Shown: positions 7,746-16,115 of the stretch, in pieces
Numbering within the stretch: the first letter of the stretch is position 1
Layout: each line of letters starts with the position of its first letter
Assembly: GCF_004217615.1 (NCBI RefSeq)
Contig: NZ_SHLD01000001.1
Location: 3,720,001 to 3,784,000 of the forward strand
Direction: 5' to 3'
DNA from: Micromonospora kangleipakensis
GTDB lineage: Bacteria; Actinomycetota; Actinomycetes; Mycobacteriales; Micromonosporaceae
Length of the DNA: 64,000 nucleotides
Position numbers and translations under genes: made by a program
Notes under the pieces: generated by a model
Seen by the model: only the letters and a program-made list of their open reading frames with translations
What the model was told of the DNA's origin: nothing
The model's database searches: none

Positions 7746-9191
7746 ATGTCGCCGTTCACGCCCACGCTGCGGCTGCACGATCGGTACGTCCTGCGCGAGC
7801 GCATCGGCCTCGGCGGGATGTCCGAGGTGTGGCGCGCCGATGACGAGGTGCTGCACCGCTCCGTCGCGGTCAAGGCCCTCGCGACGCAGCTCGCCGCCGA
7901 CCCGCAGCTGCGCGCCACCATCCAGCGCGAGGCCCGGGCCGCGGCCCGGCTCACCCACCCGAACGTCACCCAGGTGTACGACTACGGCGAGGCGACCCTG
8001 CCCGACGGGTCGGTTGTGCCGTACCTGGTGATGGAGCTGGTGGAGGGGCACAACCTGGCCGACCGGCTGACCGGTGGCCCGCTGGCCTGGCCGGAGGCCG
8101 TCCGGGTGGCCGGTCAGGTCGCCGCCGCCCTCGCGGCCGCGCACCGGATCGGCGTGGTGCACCGGGATGTCAAGCCCGGCAACGTGATGCTCACCGAGAC
8201 CGGCGCCAAGGTGCTCGACTTCGGCATCGCAACGCTGGCCGGCCCGCGCCACCCGCTCGCCGGCCAGACCGGCGAGCTGATGATGGGCACCCCGGCCTAC
8301 TTCGCCCCCGAGCGGATGACGCCGGGCCCGGCCAACCCGGCCAGCGACGTCTACGCCCTCGGCGCGCTGCTCTACCGCACCCTCACCGGGCGGGCTCCGC
8401 TGCCCGTGCAGACCTGGGAGGACGTGCTCGACGTGCAGGCCCGGCGCCCCCCGGTGCCGCCGCTGCGCGTCCCCGGGCTGCCCGCCGACATCGCCGAACT
8501 CACCCTGGCCTGCCTCTCCCCGGACCCGGGCCGCCGGCCCACCGCCGCCCAGCTCGCCACCCGGCTCGGCGCCGGCCAGCCGACCGACCCGCCGACCGCG
8601 ATCCTGCCCACGGTGACCCGGCCGGAGCACCCGCCGACCCTGATCGAGCGGACGCCGGCCGCCGTCCGCCCGGTGCCACCGGCGGTGCCGCAACGGCCGC
8701 CGGCCCGGTCGAACCGGCTGCTCGGCGTGCTGGTCGCCGCCGGTGTCGCGCTGCTGCTCGGGCTGGTCGGCATGCTCGTGTTCACCGATGGGTCGGGGAC
8801 CCCGCCGGTCGCCGACCGGACCACCGGGGCGCCGGTCGAGGAGCTGGCGGAGTCGTCCGGCCCGGCTGAGCCGGCGACCTCCGAGCCGGCCACCACCACC
8901 GCGCCGGCGCCGGTCACTCTGCGTCAGCTCGCGACCACGTTCGCCGCCGTGCTCGCCGACGCGGAGGCCCGGGGCGACATCGACCCGAAGACCGCCGACG
9001 ACCTGCGGGAGAAGGCCGCCGAGCTGGACCGGGGCAGGCCCAAGGACCGCGCCAAGCGGGTCGCCGAGCTGCGCGAACGCGTCGCCGAGGCGGCCGACGA
9101 CGAGCGGATCGGCACCGACACCGCCGCCCGGCTGCAGGAGTTGCTGACCGCGTACGCGCAGCTGCGGGGTGGCCGCGGCGACGAGGGCTGA
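7746..9191 (+). CDS. PknB-type Ser/Thr protein kinase, membrane anchored
   Basis: A 481-aa protein. The kinase domain occupies about residues 10-275: glycine loop GLGGMSEVW, catalytic lysine in VAVKAL, HRDVKPGN at about 139, DFG at about 157 and the activation segment GTPAYFAPE. A proline-rich linker leads to one transmembrane helix (about 323-343, LLGVLVAAGVALLLGLVGMLVF region). An extracellular tail of about 135 residues is rich in Thr/Pro and then in charged helix (LREKAAELDRGRPKDRAKR). It lacks PASTA repeats. The signal sensed is unknown. The gene appears single, preceded by a 135-bp intergenic region. Confidence 0.9.
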   Translation: MSPFTPTLRLHDRYVLRERIGLGGMSEVWRADDEVLHRSVAVKALATQLAADPQLRATIQREARAAARLTHPNVTQVYDYGEATLPDGSVVPYLVMELVEGHNLADRLTGGPLAWPEAVRVAGQVAAALAAAHRIGVVHRDVKPGNVMLTETGAKVLDFGIATLAGPRHPLAGQTGELMMGTPAYFAPERMTPGPANPASDVYALGALLYRTLTGRAPLPVQTWEDVLDVQARRPPVPPLRVPGLPADIAELTLACLSPDPGRRPTAAQLATRLGAGQPTDPPTAILPTVTRPEHPPTLIERTPAAVRPVPPAVPQRPPARSNRLLGVLVAAGVALLLGLVGMLVFTDGSGTPPVADRTTGAPVEELAESSGPAEPATSEPATTTAPAPVTLRQLATTFAAVLADAEARGDIDPKTADDLREKAAELDRGRPKDRAKRVAELRERVAEAADDERIGTDTAARLQELLTAYAQLRGGRGDEG

Positions 9192-9197
9192 GCCGGC

Positions 9198-9350
9198 TCA
9201 GCCGAGCCGTACCGGGTCGTCGCGCCGGACCGGGCCGGGCCGCAGCACCTGCGCGTACGCCCCGACGCACGGCTGCGCCGCCAGCCCGGCCAGCGGTACC
9301 ACCCGGTTCAGCCGGGCCGGGGCGCGCAGGGCGTCCGGGACGCGGGGGAG
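9198..9350 (-). pseudogene. MOSC-domain protein, C-terminal remnant
   Basis: The minus frame ending at 9198 reads LNRVVPLAGLAAQPCVG then AYAQVLRPGPVRRDDPVRL, which matches the C-terminal end of MOSC-domain proteins (the molybdenum-cofactor sulfurase C-terminal fold). No start or N-terminal part exists to the right, where the sequence runs into the tRNA-Val scar. It looks like a chromosomal gene cut by the insertion that created the island. Confidence 0.5.
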
Positions 9351-9423
9351 GGCGCCGGCGTTACCCGGACGGTTGGCCGAGCCAGGCGATGGGCTAGGAC
9401 GCAGGCAGCCGAGGCGCGCAGTT

Positions 9424-9473
9424 CTTACAAGCGAGGGGTCGCAGGTTCGAAACCTGCCGCGCCCACCACCCCT
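9424..9473 (+). other. tRNA-Val(TAC) 3' half, attachment-site scar
   Basis: From the anticodon loop CTTACAA (anticodon TAC) the sequence runs through the anticodon stem 3' strand GCGAG, variable loop, T arm (GCAGG/TTCGAAA/CCTGC), acceptor strand CGCGCCC and encoded CCA. The 5' half (expected GGGCGCG acceptor and CTCGC stem) is absent, so this is not a functional tRNA gene. The break at the anticodon loop is where tyrosine integrases usually cross over. Confidence 0.75.
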
Positions 9474-9547
9474 GACCAGCAGGGGAGCCGATCACATGAT
9501 CAATTCCCCTGGCTAGTTGTAGCAGCGCATGTAGCAGTGGGGAAACC

Positions 9548-9739
9548 TCAACCCAACTGATCATCAAGACGCTTCACCGCCGCCCGCATCGCGTCGAGGT
9601 TCGTATGGGCGTAGATCTTCAAGGTGACATCCACGTGGGCGTGCCGAGCAATAGCCTGCACCAGGTGCGGCGGCACTCCCAGGTCCAAGAGCAGCGTCAC
9701 CATGGTGTGCCGCAGGTCGTGTAGCCGAATCGGTCGCCA
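9548..9739 (-). pseudogene. Tyrosine recombinase (integrase), C-terminal remnant
   Basis: The last 63 codons of a phage-type integrase remain: the HxLR-type motif RLHDLRHTMVTLLLDLGVPP, the downstream histidine (QAIARHAHVDVT) and the catalytic tyrosine (KIYAHTNLDAM), ending QLG-stop at 9548. The frame closes just upstream at 9740, so the N-terminal arm-binding and most of the catalytic domain are gone. Its C-terminus points at the tRNA-Val scar, the usual arrangement for actinomycete integrative elements. Confidence 0.85.
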
Positions 9740-9779
9740 TCAGCTTCACGAGGTTGTACGTCGGTGTCACCATGACCGC

Positions 9780-10148
9780 GTGTTGGTGTTCACGCGATCA
9801 CCGACGGGCGAATGGATCCCGTGGCGGGTAGGCCGGCAGCGCCTCGCATGGCGGCCAGTCCCGCGCGCGCCGTGGCGGGCGCCCTGGTACCACTACGAGC
9901 CGCTCGGCCCACGAGACCGTGAGCTCTTCGACATGCTGAACGTGGTGAGCGCGCTGCTCGCGACACTGGTGGTGTGGCCGTGGCGCGCCATAACGAACAG
10001 GTGGCCAGTGATCGCTTATGTGCCCGACGACCCTGAGGGCAACATTCAAATGCACCGCACTCCACCGATGCGTCGTGCCCAGGCAAAAGCGGTCGCCCGT
10101 GACTGGGCCGAACACATCAGGCGGTACGGCGAGCCGCCCGCGCAGTAG
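9780..10148 (+). CDS. Hypothetical protein with one probable membrane helix
   Basis: A 122-aa frame whose start is uncertain; GTG at 9780 or 9786 excludes sequence antisense to the integrase remnant. No family is recognised. The N-terminus is rich in Trp/Arg/Pro (WRPVPRAPWRAPWYHYEP), followed by a hydrophobic segment (MLNVVSALLATLVVWPWRAI, about residues 52-71) and a soluble tail (VIAYVPDDPEGNIQMHR). Small Trp-rich membrane proteins of this kind are common beside integrases of actinomycete elements. It may be a leftover of the element. Confidence 0.45.
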   Translation: MLVFTRSPTGEWIPWRVGRQRLAWRPVPRAPWRAPWYHYEPLGPRDRELFDMLNVVSALLATLVVWPWRAITNRWPVIAYVPDDPEGNIQMHRTPPMRRAQAKAVARDWAEHIRRYGEPPAQ

Positions 10149-10160
10149 CTCGGCCATCGA

Positions 10161-10418
10161 CTAGTGAGCCTGCCGGCGATTCGCCTCCTGCCGGACCGCC
10201 TCCGTGAGATCCCGCCAGGTGCCGGCCGAGGTCTTCATCATCCGGTCGACCACCGAACGGGCCGATGCTTCGTCCGAGAAGTCGTGCAAGACTTCCTGCC
10301 CTCCGTCGCCACCTAGACGGCCACGGACGCGCCAGAGTCCGCCGTCCGTCAGCAACCAGATGTCGCGCCGGGCCATGCGGCCCCACGACCCGTTCCACCA
10401 GCGACCACGTACCTCCAC
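10161..10418 (-). CDS. Hypothetical protein (85 aa)
   Basis: A GTG-initiated frame. The product begins with Trp/Arg-rich residues, then RRDIWLLTDGGLWRVRGRL and a helical C-terminal half (DEASARSVVDRMMKTSAGTWRDLTEAVRQEANRR). It resembles small DUF-type proteins found on actinomycete integrative elements, but I cannot name the family. It converges on the preceding gene with 12 bp between the stop codons. An internal ATG 14 codons downstream is an alternative start. Confidence 0.5.
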   Translation of the reverse strand: MEVRGRWWNGSWGRMARRDIWLLTDGGLWRVRGRLGGDGGQEVLHDFSDEASARSVVDRMMKTSAGTWRDLTEAVRQEANRRQAH

Positions 10419-10452
10419 CAGCCGCAGCCTAATCGAACGTACGTACGAACCG

Positions 10453-10642
10453 CCCGGCTGCCGGCGTGTCTAGTCCCACCTGACGCTTGACAGTGAGGAT
10501 ATTTTCGGCGGCACCGAGTGGGGCCTGACTCGATGCTTGACCGACGCTTCGGCTGTCCTGGATCCGATCTGTCGGCCTGCTTGGTGTCGTTGTCTGTGCA
10601 CGCGGCCGATCGGGCGTCGTGACCTTATAGCGCCTCTGTGTG
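10453..10642. other. IS481-type end remnant, no gene
   Basis: CCCGGCTGCCGGCG (10453-10466) followed directly by TGTC repeats the junction sequence seen at the IS481-type units at 14488, 16007 and 18478. The next 180 bp contain several TTGAC-type words (10478-10482, 10538-10542) and no convincing ORF, and lead into the IS110 gene. This is probably one end of a related, otherwise deleted element. Confidence 0.4.
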
Positions 10643-11677
10643 TCAAGTCGTCATGGCCGGCCGACGTTTTTGATCTCTCAGGATGTGGCGGTAGATGACG
10701 TTCGCCAGGCGTCGTTTCAGGGCGCGGCGGGCTTCGGCAGGGGTCTTGCCCTCGCTGATTTTGCGCAGGTAGTAGGCGCGTCCGGGGCCGGGGTCGCGGG
10801 CTTGGCAGACCGCGATGGTGTGCAGCGCGGAGTTGAGTTGGCGGTTGCCTCCGGTGTTGAGACGGTGCCGGTTGCGGTTGCCGCTGGAGGCGTCCAGCGG
10901 TGACGTGCCGGTGTAGCTGGCGAAGTGATCGGCGGTCGGGAAGCGGCTGACGTCACCGACGTGGCCGAGGATCTTCGCGGACAACACGACCGCGATGCCG
11001 TGGACCTCGGACAGTGTGCTGCCGGTCGCAGCGACCGCATCTTGCTGCGACACCTCGTTGGCTCTGAGCTGGCGGTCGAGGCGGCGGAGGTCAGCCAGGA
11101 GGTCGCGGGCGATGTCGCGGCGGCACGCGGCGGTGGCGGTGGTCGGCCGGGTTGCCCGGAGCAGGGCGGCGGCCTTGTCCGCGGACAGCCCGGTGGGGGC
11201 GCCGCCGGGGATGAGGTCGCGCAGCATGCCGTGGAGGCGGTTGAGGATTCGAGTGCGTTCGTGGGCCAGGTCGTCGCGGCGTTCGGCTAGCAGTCGCAGG
11301 ATGGTGCTCTGGTCTTCGGCCGTGACCTGGCGCAGACTGCGGTGGCGCAGGGCGACGTGGGCGACGCTGGACGCGTCGGCGGTGTCGGTCTTGCGGCTGC
11401 CGCCGGTGTCCAGCAGACGGGCTCGGGCGGCGAGGGTGGCGGGCACGTCGAGAACGGTCTCGCCGGCGGCGGCCAGTTGTTGGGCGATGCCACGGCCGAG
11501 GCCGTTGGCGCCTTCGACGGCGTAGCGGCGCTGCGGCCACCGGTCCGCCCATCGGGTCAGCTGGCCGAAGGTGCCGGCGTTGACGGTGAAGCGTCGGGCG
11601 GCCAACTGTTGGCCGGTGGCGTCGACGGCGACGGCGGTCAGTGAGGACTTGTGCGGATCGATTCCGATCGTGATCAC
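10643..11677 (-). CDS. IS110-family transposase (DEDD)
   Basis: A 344-aa protein. The N-terminal DEDD/RuvC-like domain starts ITIGIDPHKSSLTAVAVD (first catalytic Asp) and continues through YAVEGANGLGRG (Glu) and the KTDTADA segment (paired Asp). The C-terminal Transposase_20 half has LSEVHGIAVVLSAKILGHVG, a helix-hairpin-helix, and the conserved Ser in PLDASSGNRNRHRLNTGGNRQLN. The length is normal, so it may be functional. The GTG at 11677 follows GGAGAG by 9 bp. IS110 enzymes act with a non-coding bridge RNA made from the element's own end. It is divergent from the second IS110 gene. Confidence 0.92.
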   Translation of the reverse strand: MITIGIDPHKSSLTAVAVDATGQQLAARRFTVNAGTFGQLTRWADRWPQRRYAVEGANGLGRGIAQQLAAAGETVLDVPATLAARARLLDTGGSRKTDTADASSVAHVALRHRSLRQVTAEDQSTILRLLAERRDDLAHERTRILNRLHGMLRDLIPGGAPTGLSADKAAALLRATRPTTATAACRRDIARDLLADLRRLDRQLRANEVSQQDAVAATGSTLSEVHGIAVVLSAKILGHVGDVSRFPTADHFASYTGTSPLDASSGNRNRHRLNTGGNRQLNSALHTIAVCQARDPGPGRAYYLRKISEGKTPAEARRALKRRLANVIYRHILRDQKRRPAMTT

Positions 11678-12003
11678 GAGGGCTGCTCTCCACGGCAATG
11701 GGGTGATGGAGGATCGCCGTGGTGGGCACCCTGACTTGAAGATCGATCGCATGCCTCTGTCGAGCCACGCCACGGCCGGGCGCCGGCCGGCTCGGCACGC
11801 TATCAGTGAGCCAACCCAATTAGGTGGCAAGGAGCCTGCGAACCTGCGCCGACCGGCGCCCTGACGCTACGGGCTGCAGACCCAAGCGCCTGCCCCCAGT
11901 AGACAAGTCAGGAGCCTGTGCGAGAGGCCCCGTCACTGTCTTGTCCGCCCGCCCGACCGGCGCGTGCCGCCCCCGGTGCGAGCGGAAGGACGGCACAACA
12001 AGC
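11678..12003. other. Shared 5' region of two divergent IS110 genes
   Basis: This 326-bp stretch separates the start codons of two IS110 transposases facing away from each other. In IS110-group elements the 5' non-coding end carries the promoter and the bridge RNA that specifies donor and target. If both elements are whole, two such ends abut here in opposite orientation. No other gene fits. The exact element boundaries cannot be read by eye. Confidence 0.45.
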
Positions 12004-13083
12004 ATGACCGAACGAGAGGGCAGGGCACAGCACCCTACGGTGGTCGGTGGCGTGGACACCCACGGCGACACCCACCACGCGGCCGTCGTGGATGAGGTCG
12101 GCCGGCACTTGGCGGACCACGAGTTTCCGACGACTCCGGCCGGCTACCGCCGGCTGTTGGCGTGGCTGCGCAGCTTCGGCCGCCTCGACCGCGTCGGGGT
12201 CGAGGGCACCGGCGCCTACGGCGCGGCGTTGGCGCGGATGCTTGCGCAGGCGGGCGTCACGGTGGTGGAGGTCGACCGGCCCGATCGCAAGGTTCGCCGG
12301 TCGAAGGGCAAGTCCGACCCGGTCGACGCCTACGCCGCCGCATGGGCTGCGCTGTCGGGTCGGGCGGCCGGCACGCCCAAGAGCCGCACCGGTCGCATCG
12401 AGGCGATCCGCACCCTGCGGGTGACCCGGCGCGGCGCGGTCAAGGCCCGCACCCAGGAGATCAACCAGCTCCGCGCCCTGCTGCTGACCGGCCCCGCCGA
12501 GTTGCGCGAACAGCTCCGCGGCCTCGCCACGGCCGCGTTGGTGGGTGCGTGCGCCCGGTTGCGGCCCACCGTCGACCTCGCCGACCCGCGGCAGGCCCTC
12601 AAGGCCGCCCTGCGTCGCCTGGCTCGCCGGCACCAACAGCTGTCCGCCGAGATCGCCGAACTCGACGCCGACCTCGCCGCCCTGGTCACCGCCGCCGCGC
12701 CCGACCTGCTCGATCTGCCGGGAGTCGGCGTCGAAACCGCCGGGCAACTGCTGACCACCGCCGGCGACAACCCCGAACGGCTGCGCTCCGAGGCGGCGTT
12801 TGCTCACCTGTGCGGCGCCGCACCGATCCCGGCGAGCTCCGGACGCACCGATCGGCACCGACTCAACCGCGGCGGCGACCGGTGGGCCAACTGCGCGCTA
12901 CACACCATCGCCCTATCCCGCCTGCGCTGGCACGAACCGACCCGCGCCTACGCCGCCCGGCGCCGACACCAGGGCCTGTCCACCAAAGAGATCATGCGAT
13001 GCCTCAAACGCCTCATCGCCCGGCAGGTCCACTACATCATCCGCCGACTTCCGAGCATCAACCAAGCCCTCATGACCACTTGA
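12004..13083 (+). CDS. IS110-family transposase (second, unrelated copy)
   Basis: A 359-aa protein with the DEDD domain (VVGGVDTHGDTHHAAVVDEVG; GVEGTGAYGAALARML; KSDPVDAYAAA) and a C-terminal Transposase_20 domain (LLDLPGVGVETAGQLLTTAGDNPERL; conserved Ser in PIPASSGRTDRHRLNRGGDRWAN). Sequence and length differ clearly from the 10643-11677 enzyme, so these are two different IS110 lineages and not a duplication. Both proteins end in MTT-stop. The ATG at 12004 is preceded by GGAAGGACGG. It appears intact. Confidence 0.92.
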   Translation: MTEREGRAQHPTVVGGVDTHGDTHHAAVVDEVGRHLADHEFPTTPAGYRRLLAWLRSFGRLDRVGVEGTGAYGAALARMLAQAGVTVVEVDRPDRKVRRSKGKSDPVDAYAAAWAALSGRAAGTPKSRTGRIEAIRTLRVTRRGAVKARTQEINQLRALLLTGPAELREQLRGLATAALVGACARLRPTVDLADPRQALKAALRRLARRHQQLSAEIAELDADLAALVTAAAPDLLDLPGVGVETAGQLLTTAGDNPERLRSEAAFAHLCGAAPIPASSGRTDRHRLNRGGDRWANCALHTIALSRLRWHEPTRAYAARRRHQGLSTKEIMRCLKRLIARQVHYIIRRLPSINQALMTT

Positions 13084-13218
13084 CGATCCATAGGAGCATC
13101 GGATCCGTCCCAGCTGATGCTTGTCGTTTGGCCTAGACATTGAGGGCGACCTTGCGGGTTGGCTGGCTTTGAGGTTGCGGCACGGGTTCTCCGGCTTGCT
13201 GGCGTGGCCACATCGGGG

Positions 13219-13255
<37 letters not shown>

Positions 13256-13292
13256 TCCGGACGATGCCCGGGGCGCCGGGACTCTACTGTCG

Positions 13293-13388
13293 GAGTCGAT
13301 CAACGAGGTCGCGGTGACGCGGCTGCGGCACGCCGTCGCCGCCGTCGCCGCCGCCGCCGGCGCGGCCGGTCTCGCCGGTGACGCGTAA
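13293..13388 (+). pseudogene. Possible N-terminal remnant of an RsbW-like anti-sigma ATPase
   Basis: The + frame reads ESINEVAVTRLRHAVAAV then AAAAGAAGLAGDA-stop. The pattern of a beta-strand followed by LRHAV..AAAGLAGD resembles the beginning of HATPase_c_2 (RsbW-type) domains, but nothing of the ATP-binding boxes follows and the frame stops at 13388. The left side runs into the G tract. This is a weak assignment. Confidence 0.25.
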
Positions 13389-13409
13389 CCTCAGGGAAGT
13401 AGCTGCCGG

Positions 13410-13892
13410 TTACTCCACGAAGTACGAGTCGTGCTTGTCGAAGAACCTGGCGCGCTCTTCGTCCGTGGCATCGGCCAGCTGCGAAAGCCCCTCAAAATAC
13501 CCTTCACGCGGTGCTCCGGGAGTGAAGAGCAGAAGCATGTCAGCCGGCGCGTCGGAGTCGTTGCGGAAGGCATGCAGTCCGCCCTGCGGCACATGGAGGA
13601 AGTCGCCCTGCTGCGCGTCGATCCACTGTTCGCCGTTGAAAAGACGAACAGTACCGTTGAGGATGAAGAAAGACTCCGAGATGGTCTTGTGGAAATGAGT
13701 CTTGGGGCCACCCGCCTTCGCGCTCATCTCGACTCGGAAGAGTCCGTATTCGCCTCGCGTGGTGGTTGTGGTCGCCAGGTAGTGAACGGCGTCCTTACCG
13801 GCTGTGCCGACATTCGGGGGAGTGTCCACCGGCCGGAAATTCGCGTTGATCTCGCCGGTATCTCCCGTGTACACCTGCTTGGGGTACGACAT
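13410..13892 (-). CDS. Cupin-domain protein
   Basis: A 160-aa single-domain cupin. Motif 1 holds the metal ligands (GGPKTHFHKTISESFFILNG, about residues 64-83). Motif 2 is partly degenerate (GDFLHVPQGGLHAFRNDSD, about 97-115). The C-terminal tail PGAPREGYFEGLSQL is typical of quercetinase-like or small-molecule-binding cupins. Function is unknown. The ATG at 13892 is chosen because the longer frame upstream passes through unrelated remnants. It appears complete, unlike the second cupin at 22955. Confidence 0.8.
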   Translation of the reverse strand: MSYPKQVYTGDTGEINANFRPVDTPPNVGTAGKDAVHYLATTTTTRGEYGLFRVEMSAKAGGPKTHFHKTISESFFILNGTVRLFNGEQWIDAQQGDFLHVPQGGLHAFRNDSDAPADMLLLFTPGAPREGYFEGLSQLADATDEERARFFDKHDSYFVE

Positions 13893-14433
13893 GCGAACCA
13901 TCCCTTCCGTACTGTGGATGCGCGACAACGCGCTGGTGGGGCATGTGCGAACCACGCTCGTGGTCCGACGCAGCACCGGCGCGGCCCGGCCGAGGCTCAC
14001 CCCGGCCGGGCCGAGCCACCCACGCAGCGCACCACGCTCATCCGGCCCCCTGCCGCGATCGTGCCGGACCGGCATGGCGCCGCGGGCGCAGATCGGGCAG
14101 GGCGAATGGCTCAGCGCTCTTCTACCTGAACACGGCGGCGGCCCCCGCGAGCACCCCCGCGAGCCGGCAGGCTGGATGGCGTGACCGGGCTGCCCGGCGC
14201 CCAGCCGTCGGCGACGGTGGTGTTCGAGGTCGCCACCGCGCGGCGGGTCGGCGCGCAGCTGCGCTACATCGGCGGCGTGCGCCTGGCCGAGGTGCGGGTG
14301 GCGTACGGGATGCACGGCAAGGACCGCCTGATACCGCTGCTCCACGATCGACAACTCCACCAGTGCCAATCCCGGCCTCCCCAGCCCGCGATGTCCGCAA
14401 CCATCACGCGATGAAGAAGCCGCACATTGATCA
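13893..14433. other. Gene-poor stretch with remnants
   Basis: No complete gene is seen. A + frame from GTG 14181 (GLPGAQPSATVVFEVATARR) reads like an N-terminal fragment of an unknown protein and degrades after about 14325. On the minus strand 14313-14369 encodes VELSIVEQRYQAVLAV, matching the N-terminus of the IS481 transposase at 18432, so it is a transposase remnant. The promoter of the cupin gene should lie just right of 13892. Confidence 0.4.
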
Positions 14434-14487
14434 TGTCAAGCATCTGGTGGGACGCCGGTGTCAAGCATCTCCCGTGACGGGACACCG

Positions 14488-14502
14488 CCCGGCTGCCGGC
14501 GA
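14488..14502 (+). repeat. 15-bp junction repeat, copy 1
   Basis: CCCGGCTGCCGGCGA lies immediately left of the left terminus (TGTCGAG) of the LtrA-carrying unit. The same 15 bp recur at 16007-16021 and 18478-18492, in each case exactly at a unit boundary. Read either as a repeated target-site duplication or as a conserved junction or target sequence. Confidence 0.7.
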
Positions 14503-14560
14503 TGTCGAGTCTCAGGACGTCCGTGACAGAACAGTCTCGGGACGTGGGTGACACTTCCGG

Positions 14561-15736
14561 CTAACCAGGTGGTGAGGGAGGCTCGGGTGGGCGTCCTCTG
14601 GCACGGGCTGCGTCGGATACGGCGACTGCGGCTAGGACGAGGGCAGCGGCGGCGGCGACCAGCACGGGCGGCAGGAGGATCGTTGCCGGGGAGATGGCGG
14701 CGAGTACGAGGATCCCGGCTACGCGGTTTCGGGACACTCGGCCGAACACCTCGTACTCGAGGATGGCGCGTCCGGCGAGGAACAGTGCGGGTCCGCCGAG
14801 GATGACGGCGGCCCATGCTGGGGGTGTGTGTTCGAGCGGGTGGTCGATGATGAGCTCGTCGCCGACGGAGATCGCGACGATGCCGGCGATCATGACCGGG
14901 TGGGCGTAGAACGCTGACACGGCAACGCGGGACGGATCAGGGGCTGCGGCGACGGCCTCGTCCAGCACCTCTCCGGCACGGTGGATGTAGATCCGCCACA
15001 GCAGCACCGTGGTCGTGAATGCCACCGCGGCCGCCGCGCTGCGGTCCGCCTCGAAGCCGTCGCTGGTGAACGCCAGCCCCGTCGTCAGGATCAGCTCGCC
15101 GAGCGCGATGATGAAGAACTGCCGATACCGCTCGGCCAGGTACTCGCCAGAGACCGATAAGTCGACCGCACTGGCGCGGCCCAGCCTCGGCGTGGGCCAG
15201 CGGAATCTGATCGCCGCATAGTCCACAGCCACGGCGAGTGCCCATAGCACCCCACGCGGCCAACCCTGCACGACGCCGCCCGCGAGCCACGGCACCGCCG
15301 ACACGCCGTACCAGAACAGCTCCCGTATCTCGAGACGCTGCCGCTTGTCGCCCCGCGTCACGATCACGAGGAAGAGGCTGCGACCGATCTGGACGGCGAC
15401 GTACGCGCCGGCGAAGAGCAGGCCATGTTCGCCGAACGCCTTGGGCGTCGCGGCCGCCAGCACCATACTGCCGAACATGCATCCGATGACCAGCACCGGT
15501 ATCGCCGGCCGCCGCGAGTCGAACCTGTCGCTTATCACCGCCGTCGCGGTCCAGACCCGCCACATGGCGAGCAGCAGCAGCAGCGTCTGGAAGGCCCCGC
15601 TCCAGTTCAGATGCTCCAGCAGCCCTTGCGAGAGCCGGAAGAGCGCGAAGACGAACACCAGGTCGAGGAACAGGTCCAAGAACGTCGCCCGGTGCCCCCC
15701 CGGTCCCCGCACCAGCCGGGCGGCGCCACTCGTCAT
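14561..15736 (-). CDS. Low temperature requirement protein A (LtrA) family membrane protein
   Basis: A 391-aa polytopic membrane protein with about ten hydrophobic segments. The family hallmark is at the N-terminus (ATFLDLFLDLVFVFALFRL), and the central ERYRQFFIIALGELILTTG is strongly conserved in LtrA proteins. The family was first linked to growth of Listeria at low temperature; the transported substrate is unknown. The ATG at 15736 overlaps the stop of the upstream fragment (ATGA). The stop codon TAG at 14561-14563 is the inner edge of the IS481-type end, so the last residues (SPPG) may be altered by insertion. Confidence 0.88.
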   Translation of the reverse strand: MTSGAARLVRGPGGHRATFLDLFLDLVFVFALFRLSQGLLEHLNWSGAFQTLLLLLAMWRVWTATAVISDRFDSRRPAIPVLVIGCMFGSMVLAAATPKAFGEHGLLFAGAYVAVQIGRSLFLVIVTRGDKRQRLEIRELFWYGVSAVPWLAGGVVQGWPRGVLWALAVAVDYAAIRFRWPTPRLGRASAVDLSVSGEYLAERYRQFFIIALGELILTTGLAFTSDGFEADRSAAAAVAFTTTVLLWRIYIHRAGEVLDEAVAAAPDPSRVAVSAFYAHPVMIAGIVAISVGDELIIDHPLEHTPPAWAAVILGGPALFLAGRAILEYEVFGRVSRNRVAGILVLAAISPATILLPPVLVAAAAALVLAAVAVSDAARARGRPPEPPSPPG

Positions 15737-15945
15737 ATATTCGCCCCGTTTCCGCCGCTTCTGTCAGCCTCTGAAACAGTCGTACCACCCCGCAGCGCTG
15801 GTGGATGTTGGATGTGCTGCTGCGGCCTGAGGTTGAACGGCCTCGCCCGGGGCGGGCGACGGTAGCGGGGGATCAGGTCCTTCCAGCCGTCGCTGCCGGT
15901 TCTGATCAGCTCATCGACCTCGGCCAGGCGTCCGGCCAGTGCCAC
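15733..15945 (-). pseudogene. 5'-truncated ORF coupled to ltrA
   Basis: The 70-codon frame reads ALAGRLAEVDELIRTGSDGW and then KDLIPRYRRPPRARPFNL before losing protein-like character. Its 5' side is cut by the IS481-type right end, and the first codons of the normal transposase (VTLR) are still readable from that end in another frame. It ends TGA overlapping the ltrA ATG. No family is recognised. Probably the C-terminal remnant of the gene that once preceded ltrA. Confidence 0.35.
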
Positions 15946-16006
15946 GGTGGCGGAGTGTCACTCAGGTCCTGATACCGATGTGTCACGCAGGTCCCGAGAC
16001 CGGACA

Positions 16007-16021
16007 CCCGGCTGCCGGCGA
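16007..16021 (+). repeat. 15-bp junction repeat, copy 2
   Basis: CCCGGCTGCCGGCGA sits between the right end of the LtrA unit (CGGACA) and the left end of the transposase unit (TGTCGGG). The two units thus abut with a single shared copy between them. Confidence 0.75.
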
Positions 16022-16115
16022 TGTCGGGCTCCAGTTGATGCGTGACGGATCGGTGTCAGATGTTGGGTGACACGTCCGGCTAGACGATCTTCAGGAAGGG
16101 TCTTCTCGGTTTGGA

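Larger units (their letters stand above)
14503..16006 (-). mobile_element. IS481-type unit carrying LtrA instead of transposase
   Basis: This 1,504-bp unit has an IS481-type left end (TGTCGAG to CTA, 14503-14563). That end and the left end of the transposase unit (16020-16082) are both 63 nt when counted from GATGTCG. The right end carries two GTGTCAC boxes 25 bp apart (15955, 15980) and finishes CGGACA at 16006. The spacing of these boxes is identical in the transposase unit. The interior holds ltrA and a truncated ORF, with no transposase. It would need the neighbouring transposase to move. Confidence 0.6.
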
